A DNA stretch of 64,000 nucleotides, taken from NCBI RefSeq assembly GCF_001552475.1, contig NZ_BCRG01000013.1, forward strand, positions 49,161 to 113,160. The letters are read 5' to 3'. The translations under genes and the position numbers were made by a program. The DNA comes from Microbacterium oleivorans NBRC 103075. Lineage in GTDB: Bacteria > Actinomycetota > Actinomycetes > Actinomycetales > Microbacteriaceae. A model generated the notes under the pieces. It made no database searches. It was not told where the DNA came from and was given only the letters and a program-made list of their open reading frames with translations. Below are positions 51,478 through 60,169 of this stretch, piece after piece. Every line of letters starts with the position of its first letter. The stretch's first letter is position 1.

Positions 51478-51549
51478 GATTCGGAGATGTGCTGCGGATT
51501 CGGATGCGTCAGCGCTTGCGCGTCCGAATCCGGCGCCGTTCTCCGAATC
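51478..51549. repeat. 72-bp nested palindromic element, copy C
   Basis: Outer GATTCGGAGA (51478-51487) with its complement (51540-51549); inner GATTCGGA starts at 51497 and inner GAATC ends at 51530, giving the same 19/34/19 layout as copies A and B. It begins GATTCGGAGATGTGC like copy B. It lies directly upstream of the leaderless DUF2332 promoter and about 100 bp from the end of the next gene. Confidence 0.92.
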
Positions 51550-51649
51550 CGCGAGGGGTGTGGGACGCCGCTGGGTGAGGCGCACCGCGCCGCACCGCTG
51601 GGCGCGCGGAGCGGGGCTCGCGAGGCGCGCGCGGCGCGCGGCGCGCCTC

Positions 51650-52447
51650 CTACTCCGCGAGGAACGCCAGCGCGGCCTCGCGGAACGCGCGGGAACCGGG
51701 CGCGTTGAAGTGGTGCCGGTCGGGGATTTCGACGAAGCGGCCGTGCGGGGTCGCGGCAGCGAGCGAGCGGGAGCCTTCGATGATCCCGTCCTTCGTCCCC
51801 GTCGCGAAGAGCACCGGCTGACCGGGAGCCTTGCCGGGGTCGGGGTCGACGGTTCCGGTCGCGCGCATGCCGCGGGCGATCGCCAGCAGCGCGCGCAGGT
51901 CATTGCCGGGCACCCGCTCGGTGAGGGAGATGTAGTTGTGGGTCACGGCATCCGTCACCGGCGTGCCCTCGTCGACGTACGCCTGCACCTGGTCGAGATC
52001 GAGCCGCCCGAGCGGCACGCCGTCGGGAACGCCGCCGAGGACGACGCGCGGGATGCGGGGCTCCAGGTCGCGAGCGACCTCCCACCCGACGCGCGCGCCG
52101 AGCGAGTAGCCGACGTACAGCGCTTCGTCGACGAGGTAGGTGTCGAGCACGGCCTCGACGTCGGTGACCATCGTGCGGAGGGCGTAGGCCTCGGCCACGT
52201 GGGGCTTGTCGCTCGCGCCGTGACCGCGCTGGTCGACGGCGAGCACGCGGTATCCGGCGCGCAGCAGGTCGCGCACCCACCCGGTGTTGACCCAGTTGTC
52301 ACGCGCGCTCGAGGCGAACCCGTGCACGAGGAGCACCGTCGGGGCATCCGCCAGTCCCCACTCGTACGTCGCGATCCGATACCCGTCGCCGACCATGACG
52401 AACTGCGGATCGGGAGTCTCGGTGAGCGCGGGGAAGACGGTGGTCAT
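51650..52447 (-). CDS. alpha/beta hydrolase
   Basis: 265 aa. LLVHGFASSARDNW (oxyanion HGF), DQRGHGASDKP, nucleophile elbow GYSLGA and the late GRFVEIPDRHHFNAP histidine make a complete hydrolase of the haloperoxidase/esterase type. The ATG at 52447 lies six bases after CACAAT (complement of 52454-52459), favouring a leaderless start over the ATG five codons upstream. Substrate unknown. Confidence 0.87.
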   Translation of the reverse strand: MTTVFPALTETPDPQFVMVGDGYRIATYEWGLADAPTVLLVHGFASSARDNWVNTGWVRDLLRAGYRVLAVDQRGHGASDKPHVAEAYALRTMVTDVEAVLDTYLVDEALYVGYSLGARVGWEVARDLEPRIPRVVLGGVPDGVPLGRLDLDQVQAYVDEGTPVTDAVTHNYISLTERVPGNDLRALLAIARGMRATGTVDPDPGKAPGQPVLFATGTKDGIIEGSRSLAAATPHGRFVEIPDRHHFNAPGSRAFREAALAFLAE

Positions 52448-52476
52448 CCCCCGATTGTGCACCCCTCAGGTTCCTC

Positions 52477-53091
52477 TCAGGAACCGGCGTCGCCGAACCG
52501 TTCTCCCGAAACGAGCTCCTCGGCGACGCGACGGAGGGCCAGGAGCAGGGGTTCGACGAGCACCGTCCCGAGCACGACGTAGCGCACCGCTGCATCCGAC
52601 GACGTCGTCGGGATGGCGTCGATCTCGGCCTCGACCATGCGCCGGATGCCGGCGAGGTAGGCATCCATAGTGGTCTCAGGCACGGTGAATCCGGCTCGAT
52701 CGAGGGTGCCGAGGGCGCGCGCGACGCCGGCGACCTGCTGCGGATCGCAGGACTCGGGCTGCCATCCCCATCGCGAGATCAGCGCGGCGGCAGCGGTCAG
52801 GTCGAGGGCGGCGTCGACGGGCGGCGACACAGCGGTGTGCGCCATGCCGAGGAGGTGGCTCGGGTTGGCGGGCGGATCGTCGAGCGCCGTGATGACCCGG
52901 CGGGAGGCGGCGATGCCGACGCCCGAGTCCGCGAGCGCGCGGATCAGCCGCAGTCGCTCGACGTGTGCGGGGCCGTAGACGGCTTGCGTCGCGGAGGTCC
53001 GCTCGCCCTCGGGGAGCAGCTTCTCGCGCAGGTAGTACTTGATCGTCGCCACCGGGACGTCCGTCTCGGCGGCGAGTTCTGAGATCCGCAT
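52477..53091 (-). CDS. MerR-family transcriptional regulator
   Basis: 204 aa. N-terminal MerR helix-turn-helix and wing (MRISELAAETDVPVATIKYYLREKLLPEGE, recognised by its start and by IKYYLRE), a short dimer helix, and a C-terminal effector domain of about 120 residues unlike metal-sensing MerR proteins and lacking a Cys cluster. AAGGGGGAA lies before the ATG. It is divergent from the DUF4188 gene, and the promoter between them has the distorted-spacer layout that MerR activators need. Confidence 0.9.
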   Translation of the reverse strand: MRISELAAETDVPVATIKYYLREKLLPEGERTSATQAVYGPAHVERLRLIRALADSGVGIAASRRVITALDDPPANPSHLLGMAHTAVSPPVDAALDLTAAAALISRWGWQPESCDPQQVAGVARALGTLDRAGFTVPETTMDAYLAGIRRMVEAEIDAIPTTSSDAAVRYVVLGTVLVEPLLLALRRVAEELVSGERFGDAGS

Positions 53092-53101
53092 CGATTCCCC
53101 C

Positions 53102-53146
53102 TTGACATCGATAGTACCGCTATCCATTCTAGATAGCGACACTATC
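53102..53146 (+). promoter_or_regulatory. MerR-type promoter with two GATAG-N5-CTATC operators
   Basis: TTGACA (53102-53107) is separated by 19 bp from TTCTAG (53127-53132), the over-long spacer typical of MerR-activated promoters. The dyad GATAG-N5-CTATC at 53110-53124 is centred exactly in that spacer. A second GATAG-N5-CTATC lies at 53132-53146, 22 bp further, so the two dyads are two helical turns apart and together form a larger 41-bp palindrome. GAAAGG then serves the downstream ATG at 53160. Confidence 0.82.
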
Positions 53147-53159
53147 GAAAGGCATCGAC

Positions 53160-53627
53160 ATGGCTCGGATGACCCACTCGCACGACGGCGAACTCGTCGT
53201 CTTCCACCTCGGCATGACGATCAAGAAGTGGTGGCGCCCCGACGTGTGGATGCCGATCTCGGCCGCCATGCCGAGGATGCTCGGCGAGCTGTTCAGCGAC
53301 CCGGAGTCCGGCCTGCTCGGCTCGACGATGCTCGTCGGACGGCGCGGCCCGTACCTCGTGCAGTACTGGTCGTCGCTCGAGAAGCTCTACGCCTACGCGT
53401 CGGCACCCGAGCAGGCGCACCGTCCCGCCTGGACAGCCTTCAACCGCAACGCGCGCAAGCACCCTGGCGCGATCGGCGTGTGGCACGAGACCTATCGGGT
53501 CGCCGCCGCCGAGTCGATCTACGTCGACACTCCCCCGATGGGTCTCGGTGCCGCGACCGGACTGGTCGAGATCGGCCGCCGCCACGACCGGGCGCGGGCA
53601 CGCCTGGACGACGGCGCGACCGCGTGA
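53160..53627 (+). CDS. DUF4188 family protein
   Basis: 155 aa. DUF4188 pattern: VVFHLGMTIKKWWRPDVW near the start, GLLGSTMLVGRRGPYLVQYWSSLEKLYAYA (core), AWTAFNRNARKHPGAIGVWHETY. The fold resembles monooxygenase/antibiotic-synthesis ABM dimers, suggesting a heme or small-molecule role. Its promoter is the MerR-type site just upstream, so it is the main target of the divergent regulator. Function unproven. Confidence 0.85.
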   Translation: MARMTHSHDGELVVFHLGMTIKKWWRPDVWMPISAAMPRMLGELFSDPESGLLGSTMLVGRRGPYLVQYWSSLEKLYAYASAPEQAHRPAWTAFNRNARKHPGAIGVWHETYRVAAAESIYVDTPPMGLGAATGLVEIGRRHDRARARLDDGATA

Positions 53628-53777
53628 GCCGCTGCGGGGCGGGTGGGGCGCCCGCGAAGTGGCGTCACCGCGAGGCCCCGATCGGGCCGGGAATGGCGGT
53701 CGCATCCCCGGCCGGAATGGGACCTCAGCTGCAGCGGGAGCGCGCGACACCGCGGCACCACCGCGCGAACCCCGACG

Positions 53778-55289
53778 TCAGCGCTTGCGCGTGAGTCGCC
53801 GAGCCGAGCCGGAGCGACGGCGGAGGACCTGACGCATCCGTGACGGGTATGCGGGCAGCGGCACCGGCTGGGTGACGACCGTCTCGACCGTCATCGATCC
53901 GTCGACCGGTCCGATGACCGCGATGGGTGTCGTCGGCGTGATCGTCATCGGAGCCATCGGCATCGTCGCGAGCCGCTTGTGCGCGCGGATGTACGACGGG
54001 ATGAGGATGACGGCGGCCGAGATCCACGCGAGCGGGTTCGACCAGGCAACGCCGATGAAGCCGAAGAGCGACCCCAGCAGGATGGCCGCCGCGGCTCGCG
54101 CGATGAGCTCGACGACCCCGGTGACCGTCGGGATGACGGCGTTGCCGAGACCCTGCAGCGCACCGCGCGTCACGAAGAGCACACCGAGCGCTGTGTAGCT
54201 GAGGCCGTTGATCACGAGCATCGAGACCGCGAGGTGCACGACCTCATCCGCCCCATCACCGACGAAGATGCGAACGATCGGCCCGCCGAACGAGATGAGC
54301 AGGATGCCGAGGGCCACCGCCGTGCCGATCGCGATCCACGTGGCCTGCACCACACCGCGACGGATGCGGTCGGGGCGGCCGGCGCCGTAGTTCTGCGCCA
54401 CGTACATCGAGACCGCGAGCGACATCGACTGGAGCAGCGCGACCGCGAGACCGTCGACGCGGGATGCCGCGGTGTACGCCGCGATCGCCTCGCCGCCGAG
54501 CGTGTTGAGCGCGACCTGCACGGTGAGCGCGCCGATCGCGATGATCGACGCCTGGAAGCCCATCGGCAGGCCGAGGCGCAAGTGGCGAACGATGTCGACG
54601 CGCGTGATGCGCCAGTCCTCGCGGCGGAGGTGCAGTTCAGGGATGCGGCGGCGAACGAACTCGAGACACAGGAGGACCGACACAGCCTGCGCGATGACGG
54701 TGGCGAGCGCGGCACCGGCGACGCCCATCCCCAGCCACGCGATCGCCGCGATGACGAGGACGACGTTGAGGCCGCACGAGACGATGAGGAAGATGAGCGG
54801 TGTCCGCGAGTCGCCGATCGCACGAATGACGGCGGACAGGAAGTTGAAGAACATCAGCGCGCCAGCGCCGAGGAAGCTGATCTGCGTGAAGATCGTCGCG
54901 TCGGCCAGGAGCTCGGGCGGCGTCTGCAGCAAGACGAGCGCAGGGTGGGCGAGCAGCGGCGCGCCGACGGTCAGGAGGATGGTCGTGATCCCGCTGAGCA
55001 CGGCGCCGGTTGCGACGGACCGGCGGACACCGGCGGCATCCATCGCTCCGTAGGCCTGCGCGGTCGGGATCGCGAACCCGGAGGTCAGACCCCACGCGAA
55101 GCCGAGCAGCAGGAACAGCAGACTGCCCGTCGCGCCCACGGCGGCGAGCGCGTCCACGCCGAGCAGCCGGCCCACGACGATCGTGTCGGCGAAGTGGTAC
55201 ATCTGCTGCACCACGTTGCCGATCATGAGCGGCAGGGTGAACAGGAGGATGACGCGCCAGGGGCGGCCCGTCGTCAGGGAGGTGGCCAT
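53778..55289 (-). CDS. MATE-family multidrug efflux protein
   Basis: 503 aa, 12 membrane helices in two MatE halves: PLMIGNVVQQMYHFADTIVVGRLLG (start of half one) and LRLGLPMGFQASIIAIGALTVQ (half two). It exports cationic drugs by sodium or proton antiport. The C-terminal 60 residues are basic and Pro-rich, longer than usual. The ATG at 55289 is chosen at the start of the homologous region; the Shine-Dalgarno is weak. Upstream is a 14-bp perfect palindrome just after a TACAAT -10. Confidence 0.9.
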   Translation of the reverse strand: MATSLTTGRPWRVILLFTLPLMIGNVVQQMYHFADTIVVGRLLGVDALAAVGATGSLLFLLLGFAWGLTSGFAIPTAQAYGAMDAAGVRRSVATGAVLSGITTILLTVGAPLLAHPALVLLQTPPELLADATIFTQISFLGAGALMFFNFLSAVIRAIGDSRTPLIFLIVSCGLNVVLVIAAIAWLGMGVAGAALATVIAQAVSVLLCLEFVRRRIPELHLRREDWRITRVDIVRHLRLGLPMGFQASIIAIGALTVQVALNTLGGEAIAAYTAASRVDGLAVALLQSMSLAVSMYVAQNYGAGRPDRIRRGVVQATWIAIGTAVALGILLISFGGPIVRIFVGDGADEVVHLAVSMLVINGLSYTALGVLFVTRGALQGLGNAVIPTVTGVVELIARAAAAILLGSLFGFIGVAWSNPLAWISAAVILIPSYIRAHKRLATMPMAPMTITPTTPIAVIGPVDGSMTVETVVTQPVPLPAYPSRMRQVLRRRSGSARRLTRKR

Positions 55290-55306
55290 GCGGGCTTTCG
55301 GGGATT

Positions 55307-55339
55307 TCGAATCGATTCGAGGACGATCGATTGTACCGA
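55307..55339 (-). promoter_or_regulatory. promoter and palindromic operator of the MATE gene
   Basis: On the minus strand a TACAAT -10 (complement region about 55331-55336) is followed at about +5 by the perfect 14-bp palindrome TCGAATCGATTCGA (55307-55320). A repressor bound there would block initiation, as for many drug pumps. No candidate repressor gene is adjacent. Confidence 0.55.
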
Positions 55340-55371
55340 TCCCCACCTGAGTGCCGAAAGGGGGTCAGACG

Positions 55372-55404
55372 AAAAAGAGGGGCACCGATTTCTCGGCGCC
55401 CCTC
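55372..55404 (-). terminator. rho-independent terminator of the aldo/keto reductase gene
   Basis: GAGGGGC/GCCCCTC with an inner CCGA/TCGG helix around a TTTC loop, followed on the minus strand by TTTTT. It is the only terminator in the window with a classical T-run. Confidence 0.88.
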
Positions 55405-55418
55405 TCTCGCGGAGTGGA

Positions 55419-56282
<864 letters not shown>

Positions 56283-56331
56283 CTATGCCTTGACGAAACG
56301 TGACGGATGCGGCAACGGGCGCGGCGGCGAG

Positions 56332-56372
56332 CAACAAAGGTTGACAAAGCGGACGCCTGTCAACCAAGGTTG
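56332..56372 (+). promoter_or_regulatory. twin CAACC-AA-GGTTG operators over the promoter of the HTH/Clp_N pair
   Basis: CAACAAAGGTTG (56332-56343) and CAACCAAGGTTG (56361-56372) are inverted repeats with 5-bp arms around AA (one arm mismatch in the first), 29 bp apart. TTGACA (56341-56346) overlaps the first, and the likely -10 CAAGGT (56365-56370) lies within the second, seven bases before the ATG at 56378. Autoregulation by the encoded HTH protein is the simplest reading. Confidence 0.65.
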
Positions 56373-56377
56373 CTTTC

Positions 56378-56623
56378 ATGAGAAGTCCCGGTGCTATCGA
56401 GGTCGCGAGCGACACCTCCGACCCGAAGGCAGGGCTGCGAGCTGTTGCTTCACTGCGGGTCTTGGCCGACACCCTCGAGCTCCGGCAGGTCGAGGCGGCG
56501 CTCCGAGCCGGAATGACTTGGCAGGGCGTCGCCGATGCACTCGGGGTCACGCGCCAGGCCGTGCACAAGAAGTACGCGAAGCGGATCGACCCGTCCATCG
56601 AGGTACCCCGGAGGCGAGCATGA
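56378..56623 (+). CDS. small helix-turn-helix protein
   Basis: 81 aa. One HTH of the sigma-70-region-4/Myb-like kind lies in AGMTWQGVADALGVTRQAVHKKY, preceded by a helix rich in Leu and Arg that could dimerise. It overlaps the next gene by 4 bp (ATGA). Probably a DNA-binding regulator that controls its own operon through the two CAACC-AA-GGTTG sites. Confidence 0.8.
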   Translation: MRSPGAIEVASDTSDPKAGLRAVASLRVLADTLELRQVEAALRAGMTWQGVADALGVTRQAVHKKYAKRIDPSIEVPRRRA

Positions 56624-57558
56624 GCAAGATGACGACCGCGATCGGGAACGCGCATCGACTGACGCAGCACGCGATGGAGGAGGCATCCCGCGTCGACCGT
56701 CGCGAGCTCGGTGTCGAGCATCTGCTCCTCGCCCTCACCCTCGACGCGTCGGATGCCGGCCAGGTGCTGCGGGCGTCCGGAGTGACCGTCGCCGCGGTTC
56801 GCTCCGCTGTCGCTGCCGAAGAGGCCGAGCAGCTCTCGTCGCTTGGGATGACCGGCGCGCAGATCACGCCCGGACCGATTTCCATAGGCCCCGGAGCGGG
56901 CTGGACCTGGACGCCTGTCGCCGAGAAGCTGCTGACGGCATCCGGCGACGGGACGACCGCCGGCATCCTGCGTCGCGTGCTGGCAGAGCCGAGCGGAGCC
57001 ATCGCATCGCTGTTGCGTCGGATGGACGTGTCGGCGGAGGAGCTGCGGGACCGTCTGGACGCTGCAACCGCGCTGCCGCCCGCGGTATCGGTTCGACGGC
57101 CGCACCCGCTCGCCCGATCCGCCGCCGCTTTCGTCGCAGCATCCATCCACGACACGTGGGCGCTCATCAGCAGCGCGGAACGCCTGCCCGAGTGGGAGGA
57201 GTCGGTCGGTCATGTCACCGGAGATTCCGGGGGTGGGTGGATCGGGTCCCCTCGCGACGAGGTGACGGCGAAGCCCGCGTTCCGCCGTCTGCAGATCGCG
57301 CGGACGAGGAATGTCGACGCGCACCGCGTCAGCTGGACGTTCCGCTACCCCGACGCGCCGCGGGCCAACGAGCGTCGCATCAGCCTCCGGCTCGAGCCCG
57401 CCGCGGGCGGGACGATGGTGCACATCGACTACGCCTGGGAGCGCCCGCAGCGCCGACGGCGAGCTGCGCTCGGACCGGTGATGGCGCCGGTGTACCGCCT
57501 CGTCGTGGCCATGCAGGTGGCACGACTGGGCGCCTCCATCGGCGCGGCGTTGCGCTGA
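56620..57558 (+). CDS. Clp N-domain protein fused to SRPBCC domain
   Basis: 312 aa. Residues about 5-150 form a double Clp_N (ClpA/ClpC-type) adaptor or substrate-binding domain (AHRLTQHAMEEASRVDRRELGVEHLLLAL core), without the ATPase modules. Residues about 165-312 resemble a polyketide-cyclase/START (SRPBCC) lipid- or ligand-binding fold (SIHDTWALISSAERLPEWEESV; GGTMVHIDYAWERP). It could present ligands or substrates to a Clp protease; that is inference. Co-translated with the HTH gene. Confidence 0.82.
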   Translation: MSKMTTAIGNAHRLTQHAMEEASRVDRRELGVEHLLLALTLDASDAGQVLRASGVTVAAVRSAVAAEEAEQLSSLGMTGAQITPGPISIGPGAGWTWTPVAEKLLTASGDGTTAGILRRVLAEPSGAIASLLRRMDVSAEELRDRLDAATALPPAVSVRRPHPLARSAAAFVAASIHDTWALISSAERLPEWEESVGHVTGDSGGGWIGSPRDEVTAKPAFRRLQIARTRNVDAHRVSWTFRYPDAPRANERRISLRLEPAAGGTMVHIDYAWERPQRRRRAALGPVMAPVYRLVVAMQVARLGASIGAALR

Positions 57559-57657
57559 CAACAGGTGAAGCGATTCACATGAATGGATTCGCCTAGCACT
57601 GCGTCCGCTCCTCGGCAAGCGTTCGTGGCCGAGCCTGCGAAAGCGCACCATTCAGTC

Positions 57658-58248
57658 ATGTCGGAAACACCCGTGTCCGCGACGGATGCCGAGCTGGTGC
57701 GACTCCTCGCCCAGACGGCAACCGGTGACGTCGCCTCATTCGCCCGCGTGTACGACGCGACATCGGCGGCGGCCTTCGGCCTCGCCGTGCGCGTGACGGG
57801 CGACCGAGATCTCGCCGAAGACGTCCTCCAGAAGGCTTTCGCGTCGGTGTGGACTGACGCGCGGCGGTACAGCGCGCGCCGGACGCCGCCTCGCACGTGG
57901 ATCCTCGCGATCGCGCACCGCCACGCGGTCGAGCGTCTGCGCGCAACCCGTGCGGAAGCCCCAGGGGCATCCGCGGTGCACGAGCCGAACCGCACCGCCG
58001 CCAGCCACCGGCAGCTGCGAAAGCTGCCCGACGACCAGGAGCGCGCGGTTTCGCTCGCCTACCTCGGCGGGTACACCCAGCCCGAGATCGCCGCGATGAC
58101 CGAGGCTCCGCTGAGCACCGTGAAGTCGATGACCCGCAGCGCCCTCGATCAGCTGCGTGACGCCGCTCGGCCGGTCACGGCCGCGATCCCCCTGCCGCCG
58201 ACGGGGTCGTTTCCGATCCAGCCGCCGCCCACGGGAGCGGTCGCTTAG
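57658..58248 (+). CDS. ECF-type sigma factor, no anti-sigma gene adjacent
   Basis: 196 aa. Region 2 (GDVASFARVYDATSAAAFGLAVRV and DLAEDVLQKAFASVW) and region 4 (LPDDQERAVSLAYLGGYTQPEIAAMTEAPLSTVKS core) are complete. A Pro-rich C-terminal tail of about 25 residues follows region 4. CACCAT lies six bases before the ATG. The downstream gene is on the other strand and is not an anti-sigma factor, so control must lie elsewhere or in the tail. Confidence 0.88.
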   Translation: MSETPVSATDAELVRLLAQTATGDVASFARVYDATSAAAFGLAVRVTGDRDLAEDVLQKAFASVWTDARRYSARRTPPRTWILAIAHRHAVERLRATRAEAPGASAVHEPNRTAASHRQLRKLPDDQERAVSLAYLGGYTQPEIAAMTEAPLSTVKSMTRSALDQLRDAARPVTAAIPLPPTGSFPIQPPPTGAVA

Positions 58249-58281
58249 CGGCATCCGTCAGCGTAGCGGCATCCGTCGGCG
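58246..58281. repeat. two tandem copies of an 18-bp unit at the sigma gene stop
   Basis: TAGCGGCATCCGTCAGCG (58246-58263) is repeated with one change at 58264-58281. The first copy begins with the TAG stop codon of the sigma gene. It contains the GGCATCC word. Confidence 0.75.
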
Positions 58282-58342
58282 CTCGCCCGTCGCGAACTGC
58301 GGCACCTGACGGCGTGTTGCGACAGCAGAGCACGCGCGGCGC

Positions 58343-59995
58343 CTAGACCGCGCCTGCCATCGCGCGGCCGGCGGCGCGTCCGGAGAAGATGCACCCGCCG
58401 AGGAAGGTCCCCTCGAGCGCGCGGTAGCCGTGCACGCCGCCGCCGCCGAAGCCGCTCGCCTCGCCCGCGGCGTACAACCCGGGGATCGGCTCCCCCGACG
58501 CGGCGAGCGCCCGGCCGGACAGATCGGTCTCGATGCCGCCGAGGCTCTTGCGCGTGATGATGTGCAGCTTCACCGCGATGAGTGGCCCCGCCTTCGGGTC
58601 GGCGATCGGGCCCGGCGTCGCGACGCGCAGCAGCTTGTCGCCGCGGTATCTGCGCGCCTGGCGCACCGCAGTCACCTGCGCGTCCTTCGTGAACGGGTTC
58701 GTCATCTCGCGGTCGCGCGCCTCGAGCTCGAGCCGCACGCGGTCGACGTCGAGAAGAGGGGATGCCGCCCGCATCCGCTCGAGCAGGTGCGGAACCGTGT
58801 CGGCGACAATGAAGTCCGCGCCGCGCTCCTTGAAGGCCTCGACCGGCGGAGTGGCCCGGCCGGCTTTCAACCGCCCCGCGAGGAGCTTCAGGTCCTTGCC
58901 CGTGAGGTCGGGGTTCTGCTCGCTGCCCGACAGGGCGAACTCCTTCTTCAGGATCGCCTGGTTGAGCACGAACCAGCTGTGATCGTGTCCGCCGCGAACG
59001 ATGTGCTCGAGCGTGCCGATCGTGTCGAACCCGGGGAACAGCGGCGTGGGCAGGCGGTGACCGGTGGCATCCAGCCACAGCGATGACGGCCCGGGGAGGA
59101 TCCGGATGCCGTGGCGCGGCCACACCGGGCTGTGGTTCTGGATGCCCTCGACGTAGTGCCACATGCGGTCGCCGTTGATCAGGTGGGCGCCGGCGGTCCC
59201 GGCGACCCCCAGCATCCGTCCGTCGACGTGCGCGGGAACGCCGGAGAGCATCGACTCGGGCGCGCGACCCATGCGGGCGGGCCACTGTGCGCGGACGAGG
59301 TCGTGGTTGCCGCCGATACCGCCGCTCGAGACGAGGACCGCCCCGGTGCGGAACGAGAACTCGCCCGTCTCGTCGCGGTTGCTCGGGGCGCCGCGCTCGG
59401 CGGAGTCGGGCGCGAGCACGGCGCCGCTCACGCCGACGACGGCGCCGTCCTCGACCTCGAGCCGGTCGACACGATGCCGGAACGCGATGCGCGCGCGGCC
59501 GGTCGCAACCCCCTCGAGCACGCGGCGGACGAAGGGGTCGAGGACACCCGGACCGGTGCCCCACGTGATGTGGAACCGCGGCACGGAGTTGCCGTGCGCC
59601 GTCGCACGATCGCCGCCGCGCTCAGCCCATCCGACGACGGGGAAGAAGCGGATGCCGCGCTCCCGCAGCCATGCCCGCTTCTCACCGGCGGCGAACTCGA
59701 GGTACGCCTCCGCCCACGCGCGCGGCCAGCGGTCCTCGGGGCGGTCGAAGCCGGCCGAGCCGAACCAGTCCTGCCGCGCGAGTTCGAGGGAATCCTTGAC
59801 GCCGAGTCGGCGCTGCTCGGCCGAGTCGACGAGGAACAGTCCGCCGAACGACCACCAGGCCTGACCACCGAAGCTCGCCTCGGGCTCCTGCTCGACGATG
59901 AGAACCCGCTTGCCCGCGTCGAGGAGTTCGGAGGCGGCGACCAGCCCGGCGAGTCCGGCTCCGACGACGATCGCGTCCGCGGCATCCGCTGTCAT
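58343..59995 (-). CDS. FAD-binding dehydrogenase (KstD/fumarate-reductase-like)
   Basis: 550 aa. Rossmann VGAGLAGLVAASELLDAG at residues about 11-28, FGGQAWWSFGGLF, and the C-terminal AAGEASGFGGGGVHGYRALEGTFLGGCIFSGR of flavoproteins acting on 2-enoyl or ketosteroid-like substrates. AAGGAGA six bases before the ATG. The class is often annotated only as FAD-binding dehydrogenase; the substrate is unknown. A downstream SDR and thioesterase hint at lipid or steroid metabolism but are not co-operonic with certainty. Confidence 0.9.
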   Translation of the reverse strand: MTADAADAIVVGAGLAGLVAASELLDAGKRVLIVEQEPEASFGGQAWWSFGGLFLVDSAEQRRLGVKDSLELARQDWFGSAGFDRPEDRWPRAWAEAYLEFAAGEKRAWLRERGIRFFPVVGWAERGGDRATAHGNSVPRFHITWGTGPGVLDPFVRRVLEGVATGRARIAFRHRVDRLEVEDGAVVGVSGAVLAPDSAERGAPSNRDETGEFSFRTGAVLVSSGGIGGNHDLVRAQWPARMGRAPESMLSGVPAHVDGRMLGVAGTAGAHLINGDRMWHYVEGIQNHSPVWPRHGIRILPGPSSLWLDATGHRLPTPLFPGFDTIGTLEHIVRGGHDHSWFVLNQAILKKEFALSGSEQNPDLTGKDLKLLAGRLKAGRATPPVEAFKERGADFIVADTVPHLLERMRAASPLLDVDRVRLELEARDREMTNPFTKDAQVTAVRQARRYRGDKLLRVATPGPIADPKAGPLIAVKLHIITRKSLGGIETDLSGRALAASGEPIPGLYAAGEASGFGGGGVHGYRALEGTFLGGCIFSGRAAGRAMAGAV

Positions 59996-60169
59996 GCGCT
60001 GTCTCCTTCGACCGGCCCGTCCACCGTGACGAGCGCTGAAGCGACTCTAAGCCGCCGCGACGCTCCCGACGCCGTGACAGATGCACGACCGCTGGGGCGG
60101 GTGACCACTCGCGGGCCGCCCGAAGCGACTCCTGCACCAACAGTCGTGCAAACGTCACCCGGAGCGCCG

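Noticed and set aside
53628..53777. Coding potential between the DUF4188 and MATE genes
   Set aside because: Short overlapping frames only, low-complexity Arg/Pro/Gly, no start with Shine-Dalgarno or leaderless promoter.
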